A DNA stretch of 64,000 nt from Pseudomonas sp. CC120222-01a (lineage in GTDB: Bacteria > Pseudomonadota > Gammaproteobacteria > Pseudomonadales > Pseudomonadaceae), in assembly GCF_003097235.1 (NCBI RefSeq), contig NZ_QEQQ01000011.1, forward strand, positions 1-64,000, given 5' to 3'. The position numbers were made by a program, and so were the translations under genes. The notes beneath the pieces are model-generated. The model saw only the letters and a list, made by a program, of their open reading frames with translations, did not search any database and was not told where the DNA came from. Positions 33,173 through 43,704 of the stretch are shown one piece after another; positions within the stretch are counted from its first letter, which is position 1; each line of letters opens with the position of its first letter.

Positions 33173-34486
33173 TCACACCGCATTACGCGGCAGCAGCAAT
33201 CCCAACGGCAAGCGCACTCGCGCCTCGATACCGCCACCGGACCGGTTGCGCAACTCGACATTGCCGCCATGCTGCGCCGCAATCCGCTTGACGATCGCCA
33301 AGCCCAACCCGGTCCCCTTGCCCCCACGGGCACGGTCCCCGCGAATGAACGGATTGAAGATGGTTTCCAGCTCCGATTCGTCGATCCCGGTCCCGCGGTC
33401 CAGCACGCTTAGCACCACATACGGCGCGCTCTCGTCCCCAGACACATAAGCCGCCACCTCGACGCCCTTGCCTGCGTGATGCAGGGCATTGCCGATCAGG
33501 TTGCCGAGCATGCGCTTGAGCGAAACCCTGCGCAGCGGGAACGGCGGAATCGGCTCCAGGCACAGGCGCACTCGTTCTTCCGGTTGGTTATAGGGCGCCA
33601 CCACTTCGCGCACCAGGTCGGCCAGGTCGACCTCTTCGACCGGCTCGTCCCGCCCATCGCGAATAAAGGCGAGGAACTGGTCGAGAATCGCGTCCATGTC
33701 CTCGATGTCGCGGACCATGTCGTCACTCAGTTCGTTGTCGCTGTTCAATAGCGACAGCGACAGCCGAAGGCGTGTCAGCGGTGTACGCAGGTCATGGGAA
33801 ACCCCTGCCAGCATCAGCTCCCGCTCACGACCGGCCTGTTCGACATCTTCGGCCATCTGGTTGAAGGCGCGATAAACCTCGGTCATCTCGCTGGGCGTGT
33901 CGCTGATTGGCAGGCGCACACTGCGCCCCTGGCCTACCTGCCGGGCGGCGAATACCAGGCGCTTCAACGGCTGGTTTAGCTGGCGCACGAAGATCCAAGC
34001 CGAGGCGGTGGACAGCAGACCGATGGCCAGGAACCAGCCCAGCACGTTCCAGATTTTCTGCCCACGCAACGGGTGTGGGTACAACGGCACCTTGAGCCAG
34101 CCCGGGCCCAGGCTCGGTGCGTTCACCCACAGCGCTGGCGGCGCATGGATGCGCAGGCGTACCTCGGTGTCTTCGCCCAGCTCGGCCTGCATCTGCCGCT
34201 GGTAGATCTCGCTGTAAGGCCAGTGCTGCTCACCCTCCGGCACGCCGGAACCGGTAACCCGGATCAGCCCTGCAGCCTCGGCGATCTTGTCGCGGTTTTC
34301 TTCATCCGCCGCCCAATAGGCGCGCAGGGTCAGCGCCACACCGTGGCTGTACTGCCGATCGACCAGCACGTCCTCGTTCATCAACAGGTAGACCAGCGTC
34401 AGTGCCTTGGAGAACAGGACAACGATCAGCACCAGCCACAGGGTGCGGGCAAAGAAGCTTTGCGGGAACCAGAGCGGCGTTTTCAT
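33173..34486 (-). CDS. envZ: Osmosensor histidine kinase EnvZ
   Basis: Inner-membrane sensor of the EnvZ/OmpR system, 437 residues. There is a membrane segment near 15-36, a periplasmic domain to about 150, a second membrane segment at about 160-180 and a HAMP domain. HisKA follows with MLAGVSHDLRTPLTRLRLSL, and then an HATPase with N box LIGNALHHAGKG, G1 LDRGTGI and G2 GGKGTGLGLAIVKR. The start at 34486 (MKTPLWFPQSFFART) matches the family N-terminus. The longer frame would overlap ompR. ompR lies 13 bases upstream on the same strand. Confidence 0.93.
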   Translation of the reverse strand: MKTPLWFPQSFFARTLWLVLIVVLFSKALTLVYLLMNEDVLVDRQYSHGVALTLRAYWAADEENRDKIAEAAGLIRVTGSGVPEGEQHWPYSEIYQRQMQAELGEDTEVRLRIHAPPALWVNAPSLGPGWLKVPLYPHPLRGQKIWNVLGWFLAIGLLSTASAWIFVRQLNQPLKRLVFAARQVGQGRSVRLPISDTPSEMTEVYRAFNQMAEDVEQAGRERELMLAGVSHDLRTPLTRLRLSLSLLNSDNELSDDMVRDIEDMDAILDQFLAFIRDGRDEPVEEVDLADLVREVVAPYNQPEERVRLCLEPIPPFPLRRVSLKRMLGNLIGNALHHAGKGVEVAAYVSGDESAPYVVLSVLDRGTGIDESELETIFNPFIRGDRARGGKGTGLGLAIVKRIAAQHGGNVELRNRSGGGIEARVRLPLGLLLPRNAV

Positions 34487-34499
34487 CGACGACGAGGCA

Positions 34500-35240
34500 T
34501 CATTTGCCAGCGTTTCCGTCTGGTACGAACACGTAGCCAACGCCCCAGACCGTCTGGATGTAGCGTGGCTTGGACGGGTCCGGTTCAATCATGCGGCGCA
34601 GACGCGAGATCTGTACGTCGATGGAACGCTCAAGCGCATCCCACTCGCGGCCACGGGCCAGGTTCATCAGCTTGTCGCGGGTCAGCGGCTCGCGGGCATG
34701 CATCACCAGTGCCTTGAGCACGGCGAACTCGCCGGTGGTGAGCATGTGCACTTCGTCGCCACGCTTGAGTTCGCGGGTAGCCAGCGACAGCTCGTAGTCG
34801 CCGAAGGTGACCGACTCGTCCTCGCTGCCCGGGGCACCCGGCACGCTCGGCGCCTGGCGGCGCAGCACGGCCTTGACCCGCGCCATCAGCTCGTCCGGGT
34901 TGAACGGCTTGCCCAGGTAGTCGTCAGCGCCCAGCTCAAGGCCCTTGATGCGGCTGAGCTCGTCACCCTTGGCGGTGAGCATGATGATCGGGATCTGGTT
35001 GTTCGACTGGCGCAGGCGCTTGCAGGCGGACAGGCCGTCTTCGCCTGGCAGCATCAAATCGAGCACCACCAGGTTGAACACTTCGCGCGCCAGCAGGCGG
35101 TCCATCTGTTCGGTGTTGGGCACCGCACGGGCGCGGTAGCCCTTGCTGGTGAAGAAACGTTCCAGCAGGCTGCTGAGCCCCGGATCGTCGTCGACGATGA
35201 GAATCTTGTCACCTTCAGCGGTGTTTGCGGTGCCGGTCAT
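34500..35240 (-). CDS. ompR: Response regulator OmpR
   Basis: DNA-binding regulator of porins and envelope genes, 246 residues. The receiver has [11 protein letters not shown], phospho-acceptor Asp61 in [13 protein letters not shown] and Lys in YLGKPFNP. The winged-helix domain ends [14 protein letters not shown], the OmpR signature. The first gene of the ompR-envZ operon. The promoter lies in the 217-base gap to tex. Confidence 0.95.
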   Translation of the reverse strand: MTGTANTAEGDKILIVDDDPGLSSLLERFFTSKGYRARAVPNTEQMDRLLAREVFNLVVLDLMLPGEDGLSACKRLRQSNNQIPIIMLTAKGDELSRIKGLELGADDYLGKPFNPDELMARVKAVLRRQAPSVPGAPGSEDESVTFGDYELSLATRELKRGDEVHMLTTGEFAVLKALVMHAREPLTRDKLMNLARGREWDALERSIDVQISRLRRMIEPDPSKPRYIQTVWGVGYVFVPDGNAGK

Positions 35241-35375
35241 GAATAACTCCTCTGATATCGCCGCGCATTATGGCGTAGCCATTGCTGCACGTTGCGTGAG
35301 CATTGTTAGCAGATTTTTCCCCGGGCGCCAGTTCCGACTGGCCGGGCGCCATCACCGCAAGCCGTTTGCGATGGG

Positions 35376-35381
35376 TATAAT
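35376..35381 (+). promoter_or_regulatory. Candidate -10 element for tex
   Basis: A perfect TATAAT lies 77 bases upstream of the tex ATG. No good -35 hexamer is at the usual spacing, so this is tentative. Confidence 0.3.
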
Positions 35382-35457
35382 GCGCGGCTTTCATCCAGCG
35401 CCACCGGGCCCAAGGCCCACCGGCGACCCCCGTATTCACAAATGTCAGGTGGTTTAC

Positions 35458-37782
35458 ATGGACAGCATCAACAGCCGTATCGCCGAGGAACTGGGCGTAC
35501 GCCCCCAGCAGGTCGAGGCGGCCGTGGGCCTGTTGGACGAAGGCTCGACCGTGCCCTTCATCGCCCGTTACCGCAAGGAAGTGACCGGTAGCCTCGACGA
35601 CACTCAGCTGCGCCACCTGGAAGAGCGCCTGCGCTACCTGCGCGAACTCGACGAGCGCCGCGCCAGCATCCTGTCCAGCATCGAGGAACAGGGCAAGCTG
35701 ACTCCGGAGCTGGCCCGCGAAATCAAGCTGGCCGACACCAAGACCCGCCTCGAAGACCTTTACCTGCCGTACAAGCAGAAGCGCCGCACCAAGGGCCAGA
35801 TCGCCCTGGAAGCCGGCCTCGGTGAGCTGGCCGACGGCCTGTTCAACGACCCGAACCTGGCCCCGGAAAGCGAAGCCGCGCGCTTCGTCGATGCCGAAAA
35901 AGGCGTGGCCGACGTCAAGGCCGCGCTGGAAGGCGCCAAGTACATCCTCATGGAGCGCTTCGCCGAAGACGCCGCCCTGCTCGACAAGCTGCGCAACTTC
36001 CTCAAGCAGGAAGCGGTGCTCAGCGCCCGCGTGGTGGCCGGCAAGGAAGAAGAAGGCGCCAAGTTCCGCGACTACTTCGCCCATGACGAACTGCTGCGCA
36101 CTGCCCCGTCGCACCGTGCCCTGGCGATCTTCCGCGGGCGCAACGAAGGCGTATTGAGCGCCTCGCTCAAGGTCGGCGAAGAGCTGCCTGGCACCCTGCA
36201 CCCGTGCGAACTGATGATCGGCAACCACGTCGGCATCGAGAACCGCAGCCGCCCGGCCGACAAATGGTTGGGCGAGGTGGTGCGCTGGACCTGGAAGGTC
36301 AAGCTCTACACCCACCTGGAAACCGACCTGTTCGGCGAACTGCGCGACAACGCCGAAGGCGAGGCGATCAACGTCTTCGCCCACAACCTGCACGACTTGC
36401 TGCTGGCCGCCCCGGCCGGCCCGCGCGCCACCCTGGGCTTCGACCCGGGCCTGCGCACCGGCTGCAAGATCGCCGTGGTCGATGCCACCGGCAAGCTGCT
36501 GGACCACACCACGGTCTACCCGCACGCGCCGAAGAACGACTGGGATCGCACCATTTCCATCATGGCCGCCCTGTGCGCCAAGCACTCGGTGGAGCTGATC
36601 GCCATCGGCAACGGCACCGCCAGCCGCGAGAGCGACAAGCTGGTGGCCGAGCTGGTCAAGAAGTACCCGGCACTGAAGATCACCAAGATCATGGTCTCCG
36701 AGGCAGGCGCTTCGGTGTACTCGGCGTCTGAACTGGCCGCCCGCGAATTCCCGGACCTGGACGTGTCGATCCGTGGCGCCGTGTCGATCGCCCGCCGCCT
36801 GCAGGACCCGCTGGCCGAACTGGTGAAGATCGACCCGAAATCCATCGGTGTCGGCCAGTACCAGCACGACGTTTCGCAAATCAAGTTGGCCCGTGGCCTG
36901 GACGCCGTGGTCGAAGACTGCGTTAACGCCGTCGGCGTCGACGTGAACACTGCTTCGGTGGCGCTGCTGACCCGAATTTCGGGCCTGAACGCGACCCTGG
37001 CGCAGAACATCGTCGCCCACCGCGACGCCAACGGCCCGTTCGCTACCCGTGCAGCGCTGAAAAAGGTCAGCCGCCTCGGTGAGAAGACCTTCGAACAGGC
37101 TGCTGGCTTCCTGCGCGTGATGAACGGCGACAACCCGCTCGACGCCTCCGCCGTGCACCCTGAGGCCTACCCGCTGGTGCAGCGCATCGCCGCCGGCACC
37201 GACCGCGACATCCGCTCGCTGATCGGCGACAGCGGCTTCCTCAAGCGTCTGGACCCGAAGAAGTTCACCGACGAGACCTTCGGCCTGCCGACCGTCACCG
37301 ACATCCTCCAGGAACTGGACAAACCCGGCCGTGACCCGCGCCCGGAGTTCAAGACCGCCACCTTCCAGGATGGCGTCGAAGATCTCAAGGACCTGGAACC
37401 GGGCATGATCCTCGAAGGCGTGGTGACCAACGTCACCAACTTCGGTGCCTTCGTCGACATCGGCGTGCACCAGGACGGTCTGGTGCACATCTCGGCGCTG
37501 TCGGAGAAGTTCGTCAAGGACCCGCGTGAAGCGGTCAAGGCCGGCGACGTGGTCAAGGTCAAGGTCATGGAAGTGGACATCCCGCGCAAGCGTGTCGGCC
37601 TGTCCATGCGCATGAGCGACACCCCGGGCGAGAAAGTTGACGGCAACCGTGGCGGCAACCGTGGCAATGGCGGCAATCGCCAGCAGCAGGCGCCGCGCCA
37701 GCGTGAAACCGCCACTGCAGCCCCGGCCAACAACGCCATGGCCGCCCTGTTCGCCAACGCCAAGCAGCTGAAGAAGAAGTGA
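35458..37782 (+). CDS. tex: Transcription accessory protein Tex (S1 RNA-binding)
   Basis: A 774-residue RNA-binding protein of the Tex/Spt6 family linked to transcription and virulence-gene expression. The N-terminal helical region is [21 protein letters not shown] YqgF-like nuclease fold (about 330-450: [16 protein letters not shown]), helix-hairpin-helix motifs (about 500-560) and an S1 domain at about 650-720 ([20 protein letters not shown]) follow. The C-terminal tail is Gly/Asn/Gln-rich. The ATG at 35458 is the standard N-terminus, although the frame stays open upstream to 35143. The stop overlaps the next gene as TGATG. Confidence 0.95.
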   Translation: MDSINSRIAEELGVRPQQVEAAVGLLDEGSTVPFIARYRKEVTGSLDDTQLRHLEERLRYLRELDERRASILSSIEEQGKLTPELAREIKLADTKTRLEDLYLPYKQKRRTKGQIALEAGLGELADGLFNDPNLAPESEAARFVDAEKGVADVKAALEGAKYILMERFAEDAALLDKLRNFLKQEAVLSARVVAGKEEEGAKFRDYFAHDELLRTAPSHRALAIFRGRNEGVLSASLKVGEELPGTLHPCELMIGNHVGIENRSRPADKWLGEVVRWTWKVKLYTHLETDLFGELRDNAEGEAINVFAHNLHDLLLAAPAGPRATLGFDPGLRTGCKIAVVDATGKLLDHTTVYPHAPKNDWDRTISIMAALCAKHSVELIAIGNGTASRESDKLVAELVKKYPALKITKIMVSEAGASVYSASELAAREFPDLDVSIRGAVSIARRLQDPLAELVKIDPKSIGVGQYQHDVSQIKLARGLDAVVEDCVNAVGVDVNTASVALLTRISGLNATLAQNIVAHRDANGPFATRAALKKVSRLGEKTFEQAAGFLRVMNGDNPLDASAVHPEAYPLVQRIAAGTDRDIRSLIGDSGFLKRLDPKKFTDETFGLPTVTDILQELDKPGRDPRPEFKTATFQDGVEDLKDLEPGMILEGVVTNVTNFGAFVDIGVHQDGLVHISALSEKFVKDPREAVKAGDVVKVKVMEVDIPRKRVGLSMRMSDTPGEKVDGNRGGNRGNGGNRQQQAPRQRETATAAPANNAMAALFANAKQLKKK

Positions 37783-38165
37783 TGGACATCCCCAAGGAAG
37801 TGGTGCAAAGCGCCTACAGCCAGCTCCTTGGCTGCCGCGTGCAACGCCTGGATACAGGCGTTGCCGAGGTGGCCCTGGCGCTCGAACCGCACCTGCGCAA
37901 CCGCGGCCAGAAACTCCACGGCGGGGCGATCTTCAGCCTGGTCGATATCGCCATGGGCCTGGCCTGTTCGGCCAGCCACGGTTTCGACCAGCAGAGCGTG
38001 ACCATCGAATGCAAGATCAACTACATGCGCGCCGTCAGCGACGGTGACGTGCTGTGCACGGCCCGTGTGCTGCACGCCGGGCGCCGTACCCTGGTGGTCG
38101 ACGCCGACGTAGTTCAAGGCGACAAACTGGTGGCGAAAGCGCAAGGAACCTTCGCGGTTCTCTAG
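37782..38165 (+). CDS. PaaI-type hot-dog thioesterase
   Basis: A 127-residue thioesterase of the PaaI/YigI group. The active-site region reads HGGAIFSLVDIAMGLACSAS, with the LHGGxxxxLxD pattern typical of the family. The later strands are SVTIECKINYMRAVSDGDV. The substrate is unknown, probably an acyl- or aryl-CoA. Its ATG overlaps the tex stop (TGATG), so translation is coupled to tex. A GTG one codon earlier is an equivalent start. Confidence 0.85.
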   Translation: MDIPKEVVQSAYSQLLGCRVQRLDTGVAEVALALEPHLRNRGQKLHGGAIFSLVDIAMGLACSASHGFDQQSVTIECKINYMRAVSDGDVLCTARVLHAGRRTLVVDADVVQGDKLVAKAQGTFAVL

Positions 38166-38319
38166 CTCACCAAGGGGTATCTGCGGTATTTTTCGGCAGT
38201 GCGCTGGCACTGCCGGAACCGCGTAAACCAGGCGACAACGCCAGTTCCTTTCTTCCTACCCTTGTAGACCGTCTTTGCTACCCCCATATTGGGGCGACTG
38301 ACGCGTGAAGGAATACATC

Positions 38320-39897
38320 TTGAGCGACCTCCTCAACCGCCGCCTGAGCCTGCTCGGCGCCAATCTTCCCCTGCTCAAGCAGTGCCTGCACGGTATTGAG
38401 CGCGAATGCCTGCGCGTGACCGACGAAGGTCGCCTGGCCCAGACCCCGCACCCCGAGGCACTGGGGTCGGCGCTGACCAACGAGCAGATCACCACCGACT
38501 ATTCCGAGTCGCTGCTGGAGTTCATCACTCCGGCCCTGGCCGACCCGGCCAAGGTGCTCGAAAGCCTCGAACAGACCCACCGCTTCGTCTACAGCAAGCT
38601 TGGCGACGAATACCTGTGGAGCCCGTCGATGCCTTGCACACTGCCGGCCGAGGAGGACATCCCGATCGCCGAGTACGGCACCTCGAACATCGGCAAGCTC
38701 AAGCACGTCTACCGCAAGGGCCTGGCCCTGCGTTACGGCCGCACCATGCAGTGCATCGCCGGCATTCATTACAACTTCTCGCTGCCCGAAGCGCTGTGGC
38801 CGTTGCTGCGCGATAGCGAAGGCAGCGAGGAAAGCGACCGCGACTTCCAGTCCTCGGCGTACATTGCGCTGATCCGCAACTTCCGCCGCTACAGCTGGCT
38901 GCTGATGTACCTGTTCGGCGCCTCGCCAGCCTTGGACAAAGGCTTCCTGCGCGGCCGCCCGCACCAGCTCGAAGAGCTGGACGCCGAAACCCTGTACCTG
39001 CCCTACGCCACCAGCCTGCGCATGAGCGACCTGGGCTACCAGAGCAACGCCCAGGCCGGCCTCACGCCCTGCTACAACAACCTCGCCAGCTACACCGACA
39101 GCCTGCGCAAGGCGGTGGGCACGCCCTACCCGCCTTATGTCGAGGTCGGTACGCATGTGGATGGCGAATGGGTACAGCTGAACACCAACATCCTGCAGAT
39201 CGAGAACGAGTACTACTCGAACATCCGCCCGAAACGCGTCACCTATACCGGCGAGCGGCCAATCCAGGCGTTGACCTCACGCGGCGTGCAATACGTCGAA
39301 GTGCGCTGCCTGGACATCAACCCGTTCCTGCCGGTGGGCATCGACCTGACCGAAGCACGCTTCCTCGACGCCTTCCTGCTGTTCTGCGCCCTCGAAGAGA
39401 GCCCGCAGCTGGACAACGGCGAGTGCGGCCAGTGCACCAGCAACTTCCTTACCGTGGTCAAGGAAGGCCGTCGCCCGGGCCTGGAACTGCAGCGCAACGG
39501 CCAGCCTGTCGCCCTGCGCGAATGGGCCAGCGAGCTGATCGGCCGTATCGGCCAGCTGGCCGAGTTGCTCGACCGTGCCCAGGGTGGCGATGAACACGCC
39601 AAGGCCTTGGCCACCCAGCAGGCCAAGGTCGATGACGCCTCGCTGACTCCATCGGCCCAGGTATTGGCGCGCATGACCGAGCATGACGAAACCTTCGTGC
39701 AGTTCTCCCTGCGCCAGAGCCGCCTGCACGCCGAGACCTTCCGCGAGCAGCCACTGTCGGTCGAGCAGCAACAGGCCTTCGAGACTTTGGCTCGCGAGTC
39801 ACTGGCCAAGCAGTCCGAGCTGGAACAAGAGGAAGTCGGTGACTTCGACCTGTTCGTCGGCGCCTACCAGGCCAGCATCCTGGCGATCAGCAACTGA
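38320..39897 (+). CDS. gshA: Glutamate--cysteine ligase
   Basis: First step of glutathione synthesis: joins glutamate and cysteine with ATP. It has 525 residues of the gamma-proteobacterial GshA family ([46 protein letters not shown]). The start is probably the TTG at 38320, which has AAGGA eight bases upstream and gives (M)[16 protein letters not shown] at 38305 adds five residues. The gene ends in a TGATG overlap with the TetR gene. A hairpin of 9-bp arms (CGGCAGTGC/GCACTGCCG, 38194-38215) sits in its leader. Confidence 0.93.
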   Translation: MSDLLNRRLSLLGANLPLLKQCLHGIERECLRVTDEGRLAQTPHPEALGSALTNEQITTDYSESLLEFITPALADPAKVLESLEQTHRFVYSKLGDEYLWSPSMPCTLPAEEDIPIAEYGTSNIGKLKHVYRKGLALRYGRTMQCIAGIHYNFSLPEALWPLLRDSEGSEESDRDFQSSAYIALIRNFRRYSWLLMYLFGASPALDKGFLRGRPHQLEELDAETLYLPYATSLRMSDLGYQSNAQAGLTPCYNNLASYTDSLRKAVGTPYPPYVEVGTHVDGEWVQLNTNILQIENEYYSNIRPKRVTYTGERPIQALTSRGVQYVEVRCLDINPFLPVGIDLTEARFLDAFLLFCALEESPQLDNGECGQCTSNFLTVVKEGRRPGLELQRNGQPVALREWASELIGRIGQLAELLDRAQGGDEHAKALATQQAKVDDASLTPSAQVLARMTEHDETFVQFSLRQSRLHAETFREQPLSVEQQQAFETLARESLAKQSELEQEEVGDFDLFVGAYQASILAISN

Positions 39898-40529
39898 TGA
39901 ACCGCACCGCTACCCCTCGCAAGCCTCGCGCCAGCAGCCAGGCCAGGATCGAAGCGATCCTGGCGGCCGCGCGCGAGTTGCTGGCTGGGCAAGGGGTGGC
40001 AGCGCTGTCGATTTACAGCGTGGCCGAGCGGGCGCAGATCCCGCCGTCTTCGGTGTATCACTTCTTCGCCAGCGTCCCGGCCTTGCTGGAGGCGCTGACC
40101 GCCGATGTGCACCGGGCATTTCGCGAGGCCTTGAGTGCGCCGATCGACAGCAGTGCCTTCGCTACCTGGCATGAGCTGTCGCGGTTGATCGAGCAGCGCA
40201 TGCTCGACATCTACAACGAGGATGCGGCGGCGCGGCAGTTGATCCTGGCCCAGCATGGGCTCAGTGAAGTGGTGCAGGCCGACCGGCAGCACGACATGGA
40301 GCTGGGCGACCTGATGCAAAAGCTGTTCGATCAGCACTTCCACCTGCCGGTAATGCCGACGGATGTGGATGTGTTCGCCCTGGCGATGGAGCTGAGCGAC
40401 CGGGTGTATGCGCGGTCGGTGCAGTTGCATGAGGCGATCACGCCGCGTATGGCCGAGGAAGGCAAGCGGGTGTTCGAGGCGTATCTGGGGCTTTATCTGC
40501 CGCCCTTCCTGGCCAAGCGTCAGGGCTGA
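39897..40529 (+). CDS. TetR-family transcriptional regulator
   Basis: A 210-residue regulator. The N-terminal helix-turn-helix is at about residues 15-60 (RIEAILAAARELLAGQGVAA, IYSVAERAQIPPSSVYHFF). A ligand-binding helical domain follows. Its ATG overlaps the gshA stop, so it is cotranslated with glutathione synthesis. Its position directly downstream of (convergent with) ssuF suggests no clear target. It could regulate gshA or the neighbouring sulfur genes. This is inference only. Confidence 0.85.
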   Translation: MNRTATPRKPRASSQARIEAILAAARELLAGQGVAALSIYSVAERAQIPPSSVYHFFASVPALLEALTADVHRAFREALSAPIDSSAFATWHELSRLIEQRMLDIYNEDAAARQLILAQHGLSEVVQADRQHDMELGDLMQKLFDQHFHLPVMPTDVDVFALAMELSDRVYARSVQLHEAITPRMAEEGKRVFEAYLGLYLPPFLAKRQG

Positions 40530-40535
40530 AATGAT

Positions 40536-40655
40536 TGGGGCCGCCTTGCGGCCCTTCGCGGGCAAGCCCGCTCCCACAGGGACCGCGCAAACGCTGAATG
40601 CTGCGCAGTACCTGTGGGAGCGGGCTTGCCCGCGAAGGGCTGCAAAGCAGCCCCA
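40536..40655. repeat. REPIN
   Basis: GGGGCCGCCTTGCGGCCCTT plus CGCGGGCAAGCCCGCTCCC is mirrored about 40 bases later by GGGAGCGGGCTTGCCCGCGA plus AGGGCTGCAAAGCAGCCCC. It lies between the convergent TetR and ssuF genes. Confidence 0.88.
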
Positions 40656-40671
40656 ATATCCAGCAGCACCC

Positions 40672-40887
40672 TCACAGCTTGGCGATGGACACTTCAGTCG
40701 ATTTCACAAAGGCAATCACTTCGCTGCCCACCTGCAGCTCCAGCTCTTTCACGGAGCGGGTAGTAATCACTGAAGTGACGATACCGGAGGCGGTCTGCAC
40801 GTCGATTTCCGACAGTACCGGGCCTTCGAGGATTTCTTTCACGGTGCCTTTGAACTGGTTGCGGACGTTGATGGCTTTGATGGTCAT
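40672..40887 (-). CDS. ssuF: SsuF, molybdopterin-binding (TOBE) protein
   Basis: A 71-residue single TOBE/Mop domain (MTIKAINVRNQFKGTVKEIL, GIVTSVITTRSVKELELQVG). In P. putida SsuF is the last product of the ssu operon and is needed for growth on some organosulfur compounds. It resembles molybdopterin-binding proteins. The ATG at 40887 is the normal start, and a longer frame to 40923 would enter ssuB. It ends the ssuA-D-C-B-F unit, 23 bases after the ssuB stop. Confidence 0.88.
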   Translation of the reverse strand: MTIKAINVRNQFKGTVKEILEGPVLSEIDVQTASGIVTSVITTRSVKELELQVGSEVIAFVKSTEVSIAKL

Positions 40888-40910
40888 GGCTTGATTCCTT
40901 CTCTTTGGCT

Positions 40911-41723
40911 TCAGTGCGCCCAACGCAGTTGCGTAGGCAAAGGGGCTACAGGGTCCGGCTCGGGCGCAGCGCCCGGTACCGACAGAACACGGTTGAGCAC
41001 TTCGCTTTCCAGCGCGGCCAGGCGGTGCGAACCTCGCGCCCTTGGCCTTGCCAGGTCTACGGTGAGGTCCAGGCCGACTTCGCCGTCCTCGATCAGGATC
41101 ACCCGGTCAGCGACGGCCACCGCCTCGTTGACGTCATGGGTGACCAGCAGCACGGTGAAGCCGTGCTGACGCCACAGGCGTTCGATCAGTTGCTGCATCT
41201 CAATGCGGGTCAGTGCATCCAGCGCGCCCAGCGGCTCATCCAGCAGCAGCAGGCGAGGTTGGTGGATCAAGGCCCGGGCCAGGGCCACGCGCTGCTTCTG
41301 GCCACCGGACAACGCCGCCGGCCATTCATTGGCGCGATCAGCCAGGCCGACCGCCTCCAGGGCGTCCAGTGCCCGCTGGCGCCAGTCCCCCCTGAGGCCC
41401 AGGCCGACGTTGTCGATCACCTTCTTCCAGGGCAGCAGACGCGCTTCCTGGAACATCAGCCGCGTTTCCTCGCGGGCCTCGCTCAGCGGTGCAGCACCGG
41501 CCAGCAACTGGCCGGCAGTCGGCTGGTCGAGCCCGGCCAGCAGGCGCAGCAAGGTGCTCTTGCCGCAACCGCTGCGGCCGACGATGGCGACGAACTGGCC
41601 GGCCGGGATATGCAGGTCGATGCCTTTCAACACTTCCCGCTGGCCGAAGGCCTTGCGCAGGCCGTTGGCGGCCAGCGGGATACCACGCAGCAGGCGTGGC
41701 GGCTGTTCCTTGAGCACGGTCAT
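40911..41723 (-). CDS. ssuB: Aliphatic sulfonate ABC transporter, ATPase SsuB
   Basis: Cytoplasmic ATPase energising sulfonate import, 270 residues. Walker A is [12 protein letters not shown], the signature is [15 protein letters not shown], and Walker B is [13 protein letters not shown]. The H-loop is [11 protein letters not shown]. The start at 41723 overlaps the ssuC stop (ATGA) and fits a family N-terminus ([15 protein letters not shown]). It pairs with SsuC and the periplasmic SsuA. Confidence 0.93.
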   Translation of the reverse strand: MTVLKEQPPRLLRGIPLAANGLRKAFGQREVLKGIDLHIPAGQFVAIVGRSGCGKSTLLRLLAGLDQPTAGQLLAGAAPLSEAREETRLMFQEARLLPWKKVIDNVGLGLRGDWRQRALDALEAVGLADRANEWPAALSGGQKQRVALARALIHQPRLLLLDEPLGALDALTRIEMQQLIERLWRQHGFTVLLVTHDVNEAVAVADRVILIEDGEVGLDLTVDLARPRARGSHRLAALESEVLNRVLSVPGAAPEPDPVAPLPTQLRWAH

Positions 41724-42517
41724 GCGCCCTCCTTCTTCGCCACTTGGTAAGCCGGGTGCCAGCGCAGCCACACCCGTTCCAGGCCGCGGGCGGCGAGGTC
41801 GGCGAGCTTGCCGAGCACGGCGTACAGGACGATGGCCAGTACCACCACGTCGGTCTGCAGGAATTCACGGGCGTTCATCGCCAGGTAACCGATGCCGGAG
41901 TTGGCCGAAATGGTCTCGGCAACGATCAAGGTCAGCCACATGAAGCCCAAGGCGAAGCGCACGCCGACCAGGATCGAGGGCAGCGCACCGGGCAGGATCA
42001 CCTGGCGGAACAGGCCGAAACCAGACAGGCCATAGCTGCGCGCCATCTCCACCAGTGCCGGGTCGACATTGCGGATGCCGTGGTAAGTGTTCAGGTAGAT
42101 CGGGAACAGCGTGCCCAGCGCGACCAGGAAGATCTTCGCCGACTCGTCGATACCGAACCACAGGATCACCAGCGGAATCAGCGCCAGGTGCGGCACGTTG
42201 CGGATCATCTGCACCGAGCTGTCGAGCAGGCGTTCGCCCCAGTTCGACAGGCCGGTGATGAAGCCCAGCACCAGGCCGATGCTGCCGCCGATCACGAAGC
42301 CCAGCCCGGCCCGCCAGCCACTGATGGCCAGGTGGGTCCAGATTTCACCGCTGCGCACCAGCTCGACACCCGCGCTGACCACCGCGCTCGGCGCCGGCAG
42401 GATGCGGGTCGACAGCCAGCCGGCGCTGACCGCCAGCTGCCAGGCTGCCAGCAGCAGCACCGGCAGCGCCCATGGCGCCAGGCGCTGGCTCAGGGTGGTG
42501 GAAGTTGCACGACTCAT
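41720..42517 (-). CDS. ssuC: Aliphatic sulfonate ABC transporter, permease SsuC
   Basis: Inner-membrane permease of 265 residues with about six membrane segments. The EAA-like loop is [20 protein letters not shown] plus [10 protein letters not shown], which contacts the ATPase. The start at 42517 (MSRATSTT) has GAGG-like sequence upstream, and a longer start at 42541 is possible. It lies 10 bases after the ssuD stop, on the same transcript. Confidence 0.93.
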   Translation of the reverse strand: MSRATSTTLSQRLAPWALPVLLLAAWQLAVSAGWLSTRILPAPSAVVSAGVELVRSGEIWTHLAISGWRAGLGFVIGGSIGLVLGFITGLSNWGERLLDSSVQMIRNVPHLALIPLVILWFGIDESAKIFLVALGTLFPIYLNTYHGIRNVDPALVEMARSYGLSGFGLFRQVILPGALPSILVGVRFALGFMWLTLIVAETISANSGIGYLAMNAREFLQTDVVVLAIVLYAVLGKLADLAARGLERVWLRWHPAYQVAKKEGA

Positions 42518-42527
42518 GGCCCGGCCC

Positions 42528-43676
42528 TCAGCTCTGCGCAACGGACTTGGGCAGGATGTCGTTGGCGACCATTTCGCCGAACGGGCTCACGTAGCCGCCA
42601 GCCTTGGCCTGCTCCGGGCGTTGCACGTCCAGATGCGGGAACAGCAGTTCGGCGACCCGGTACGACTCTTCCAGGTGCGGGTAACCGGAGAAGATGAAGG
42701 TGTCGATACCCAGCTCGGCGTACTCCTTGACCCGTGCCGCCACGGTCGGGCCATCGCCGACCAGCGCGGTGCCAGCACCGCCACGCACCAGGCCGACTCC
42801 GGCCCAGAGGTTGGGGCTGACTTCCAGGTTGTCGCGGTTGCCCTTGTGCAGGGCCGCCATGCGTTGCTGGCCGACCGAGTCGAAACGGGCCAGCGAGGCC
42901 TGGGCACGGGCGATGGTGTCGTCGTCCAGGTGCGAGATCAGCTTGTCGGCGGCAGCCCAGGCTTCTTCGTTGGTTTCCCGCACGATCACGTGCAGGCGGA
43001 TGCCAAAGCGCACTTCACGGCCTTGGGCAGCGGCTTTCTCACGCACCTGGGCGATTTTCTCGGCAACGGCGCTCGGCGGCTCGCCCCAGGTCAGGTACAG
43101 CTCGACCTGCTCGGCGGCGAGGTCCTGGGCCGCGTCCGACGAGCCACCGAAATACAACGGTGGGCGCGGTTGCTGAATCGGCGGATAGAGCAGCTTGGCA
43201 CCCTTCACCTGGATGTGCTTGCCGTCGTAGTCGACGGTTTCGCCTTCCAGCACCTTGCGCCAGATGCGGGTGAACTCGACCGAGGCTTCGTAGCGCTCCT
43301 GGTGGTTCAGGTGCAGGCCATCGCCAGCCAGTTCATCCGGGTCGCCCCCGGTCACCAGGTTGAACAGCGCACGGCCGTTGGACAGCCGGTCGAGGGTCGC
43401 GGCCTGGCGTGCGGCCACGGTCGGCGAAATGATGCCTGGGCGCAGGGCTACCAGGAACTTCAGGCGCTGGGTCACCGGAATCAGCGACGCCGCCACCAGC
43501 CAGGAGTCCTCGCAGGAACGCCCGGTAGGGATCAGCACACCACCGAAACCAAGGCGGTCGGCGGCCTGGGCGATCTGCTGCAGGTAACCGTGATCGACTG
43601 CGCGAGCGCCGTCGGAAGTGCCTAGGTACTTGCCGTCACCGTGGGTAGGGAGGAACCAGAAAATGTTAAGGCTCAT
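42528..43676 (-). CDS. ssuD: FMNH2-dependent alkanesulfonate monooxygenase SsuD
   Basis: Cleaves alkanesulfonates to an aldehyde and sulfite, using FMNH2 and O2. It has 382 residues, a luciferase-family TIM barrel. The N-terminus reads [19 protein letters not shown]. Conserved blocks are [32 protein letters not shown] and [14 protein letters not shown]. SsuD depends on a separate flavin reductase (SsuE), which is not encoded beside it here. It sits between ssuA and ssuC. Confidence 0.95.
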   Translation of the reverse strand: MSLNIFWFLPTHGDGKYLGTSDGARAVDHGYLQQIAQAADRLGFGGVLIPTGRSCEDSWLVAASLIPVTQRLKFLVALRPGIISPTVAARQAATLDRLSNGRALFNLVTGGDPDELAGDGLHLNHQERYEASVEFTRIWRKVLEGETVDYDGKHIQVKGAKLLYPPIQQPRPPLYFGGSSDAAQDLAAEQVELYLTWGEPPSAVAEKIAQVREKAAAQGREVRFGIRLHVIVRETNEEAWAAADKLISHLDDDTIARAQASLARFDSVGQQRMAALHKGNRDNLEVSPNLWAGVGLVRGGAGTALVGDGPTVAARVKEYAELGIDTFIFSGYPHLEESYRVAELLFPHLDVQRPEQAKAGGYVSPFGEMVANDILPKSVAQS

Positions 43677-43704
43677 TGGAGTTGTCTCCTCAAGGGGGGC
43701 TCGA

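Noticed and set aside
35215..37488. Antisense frame over tex (757 codons)
   Set aside because: Same reason: no domain, biased composition, and tex is unambiguous.
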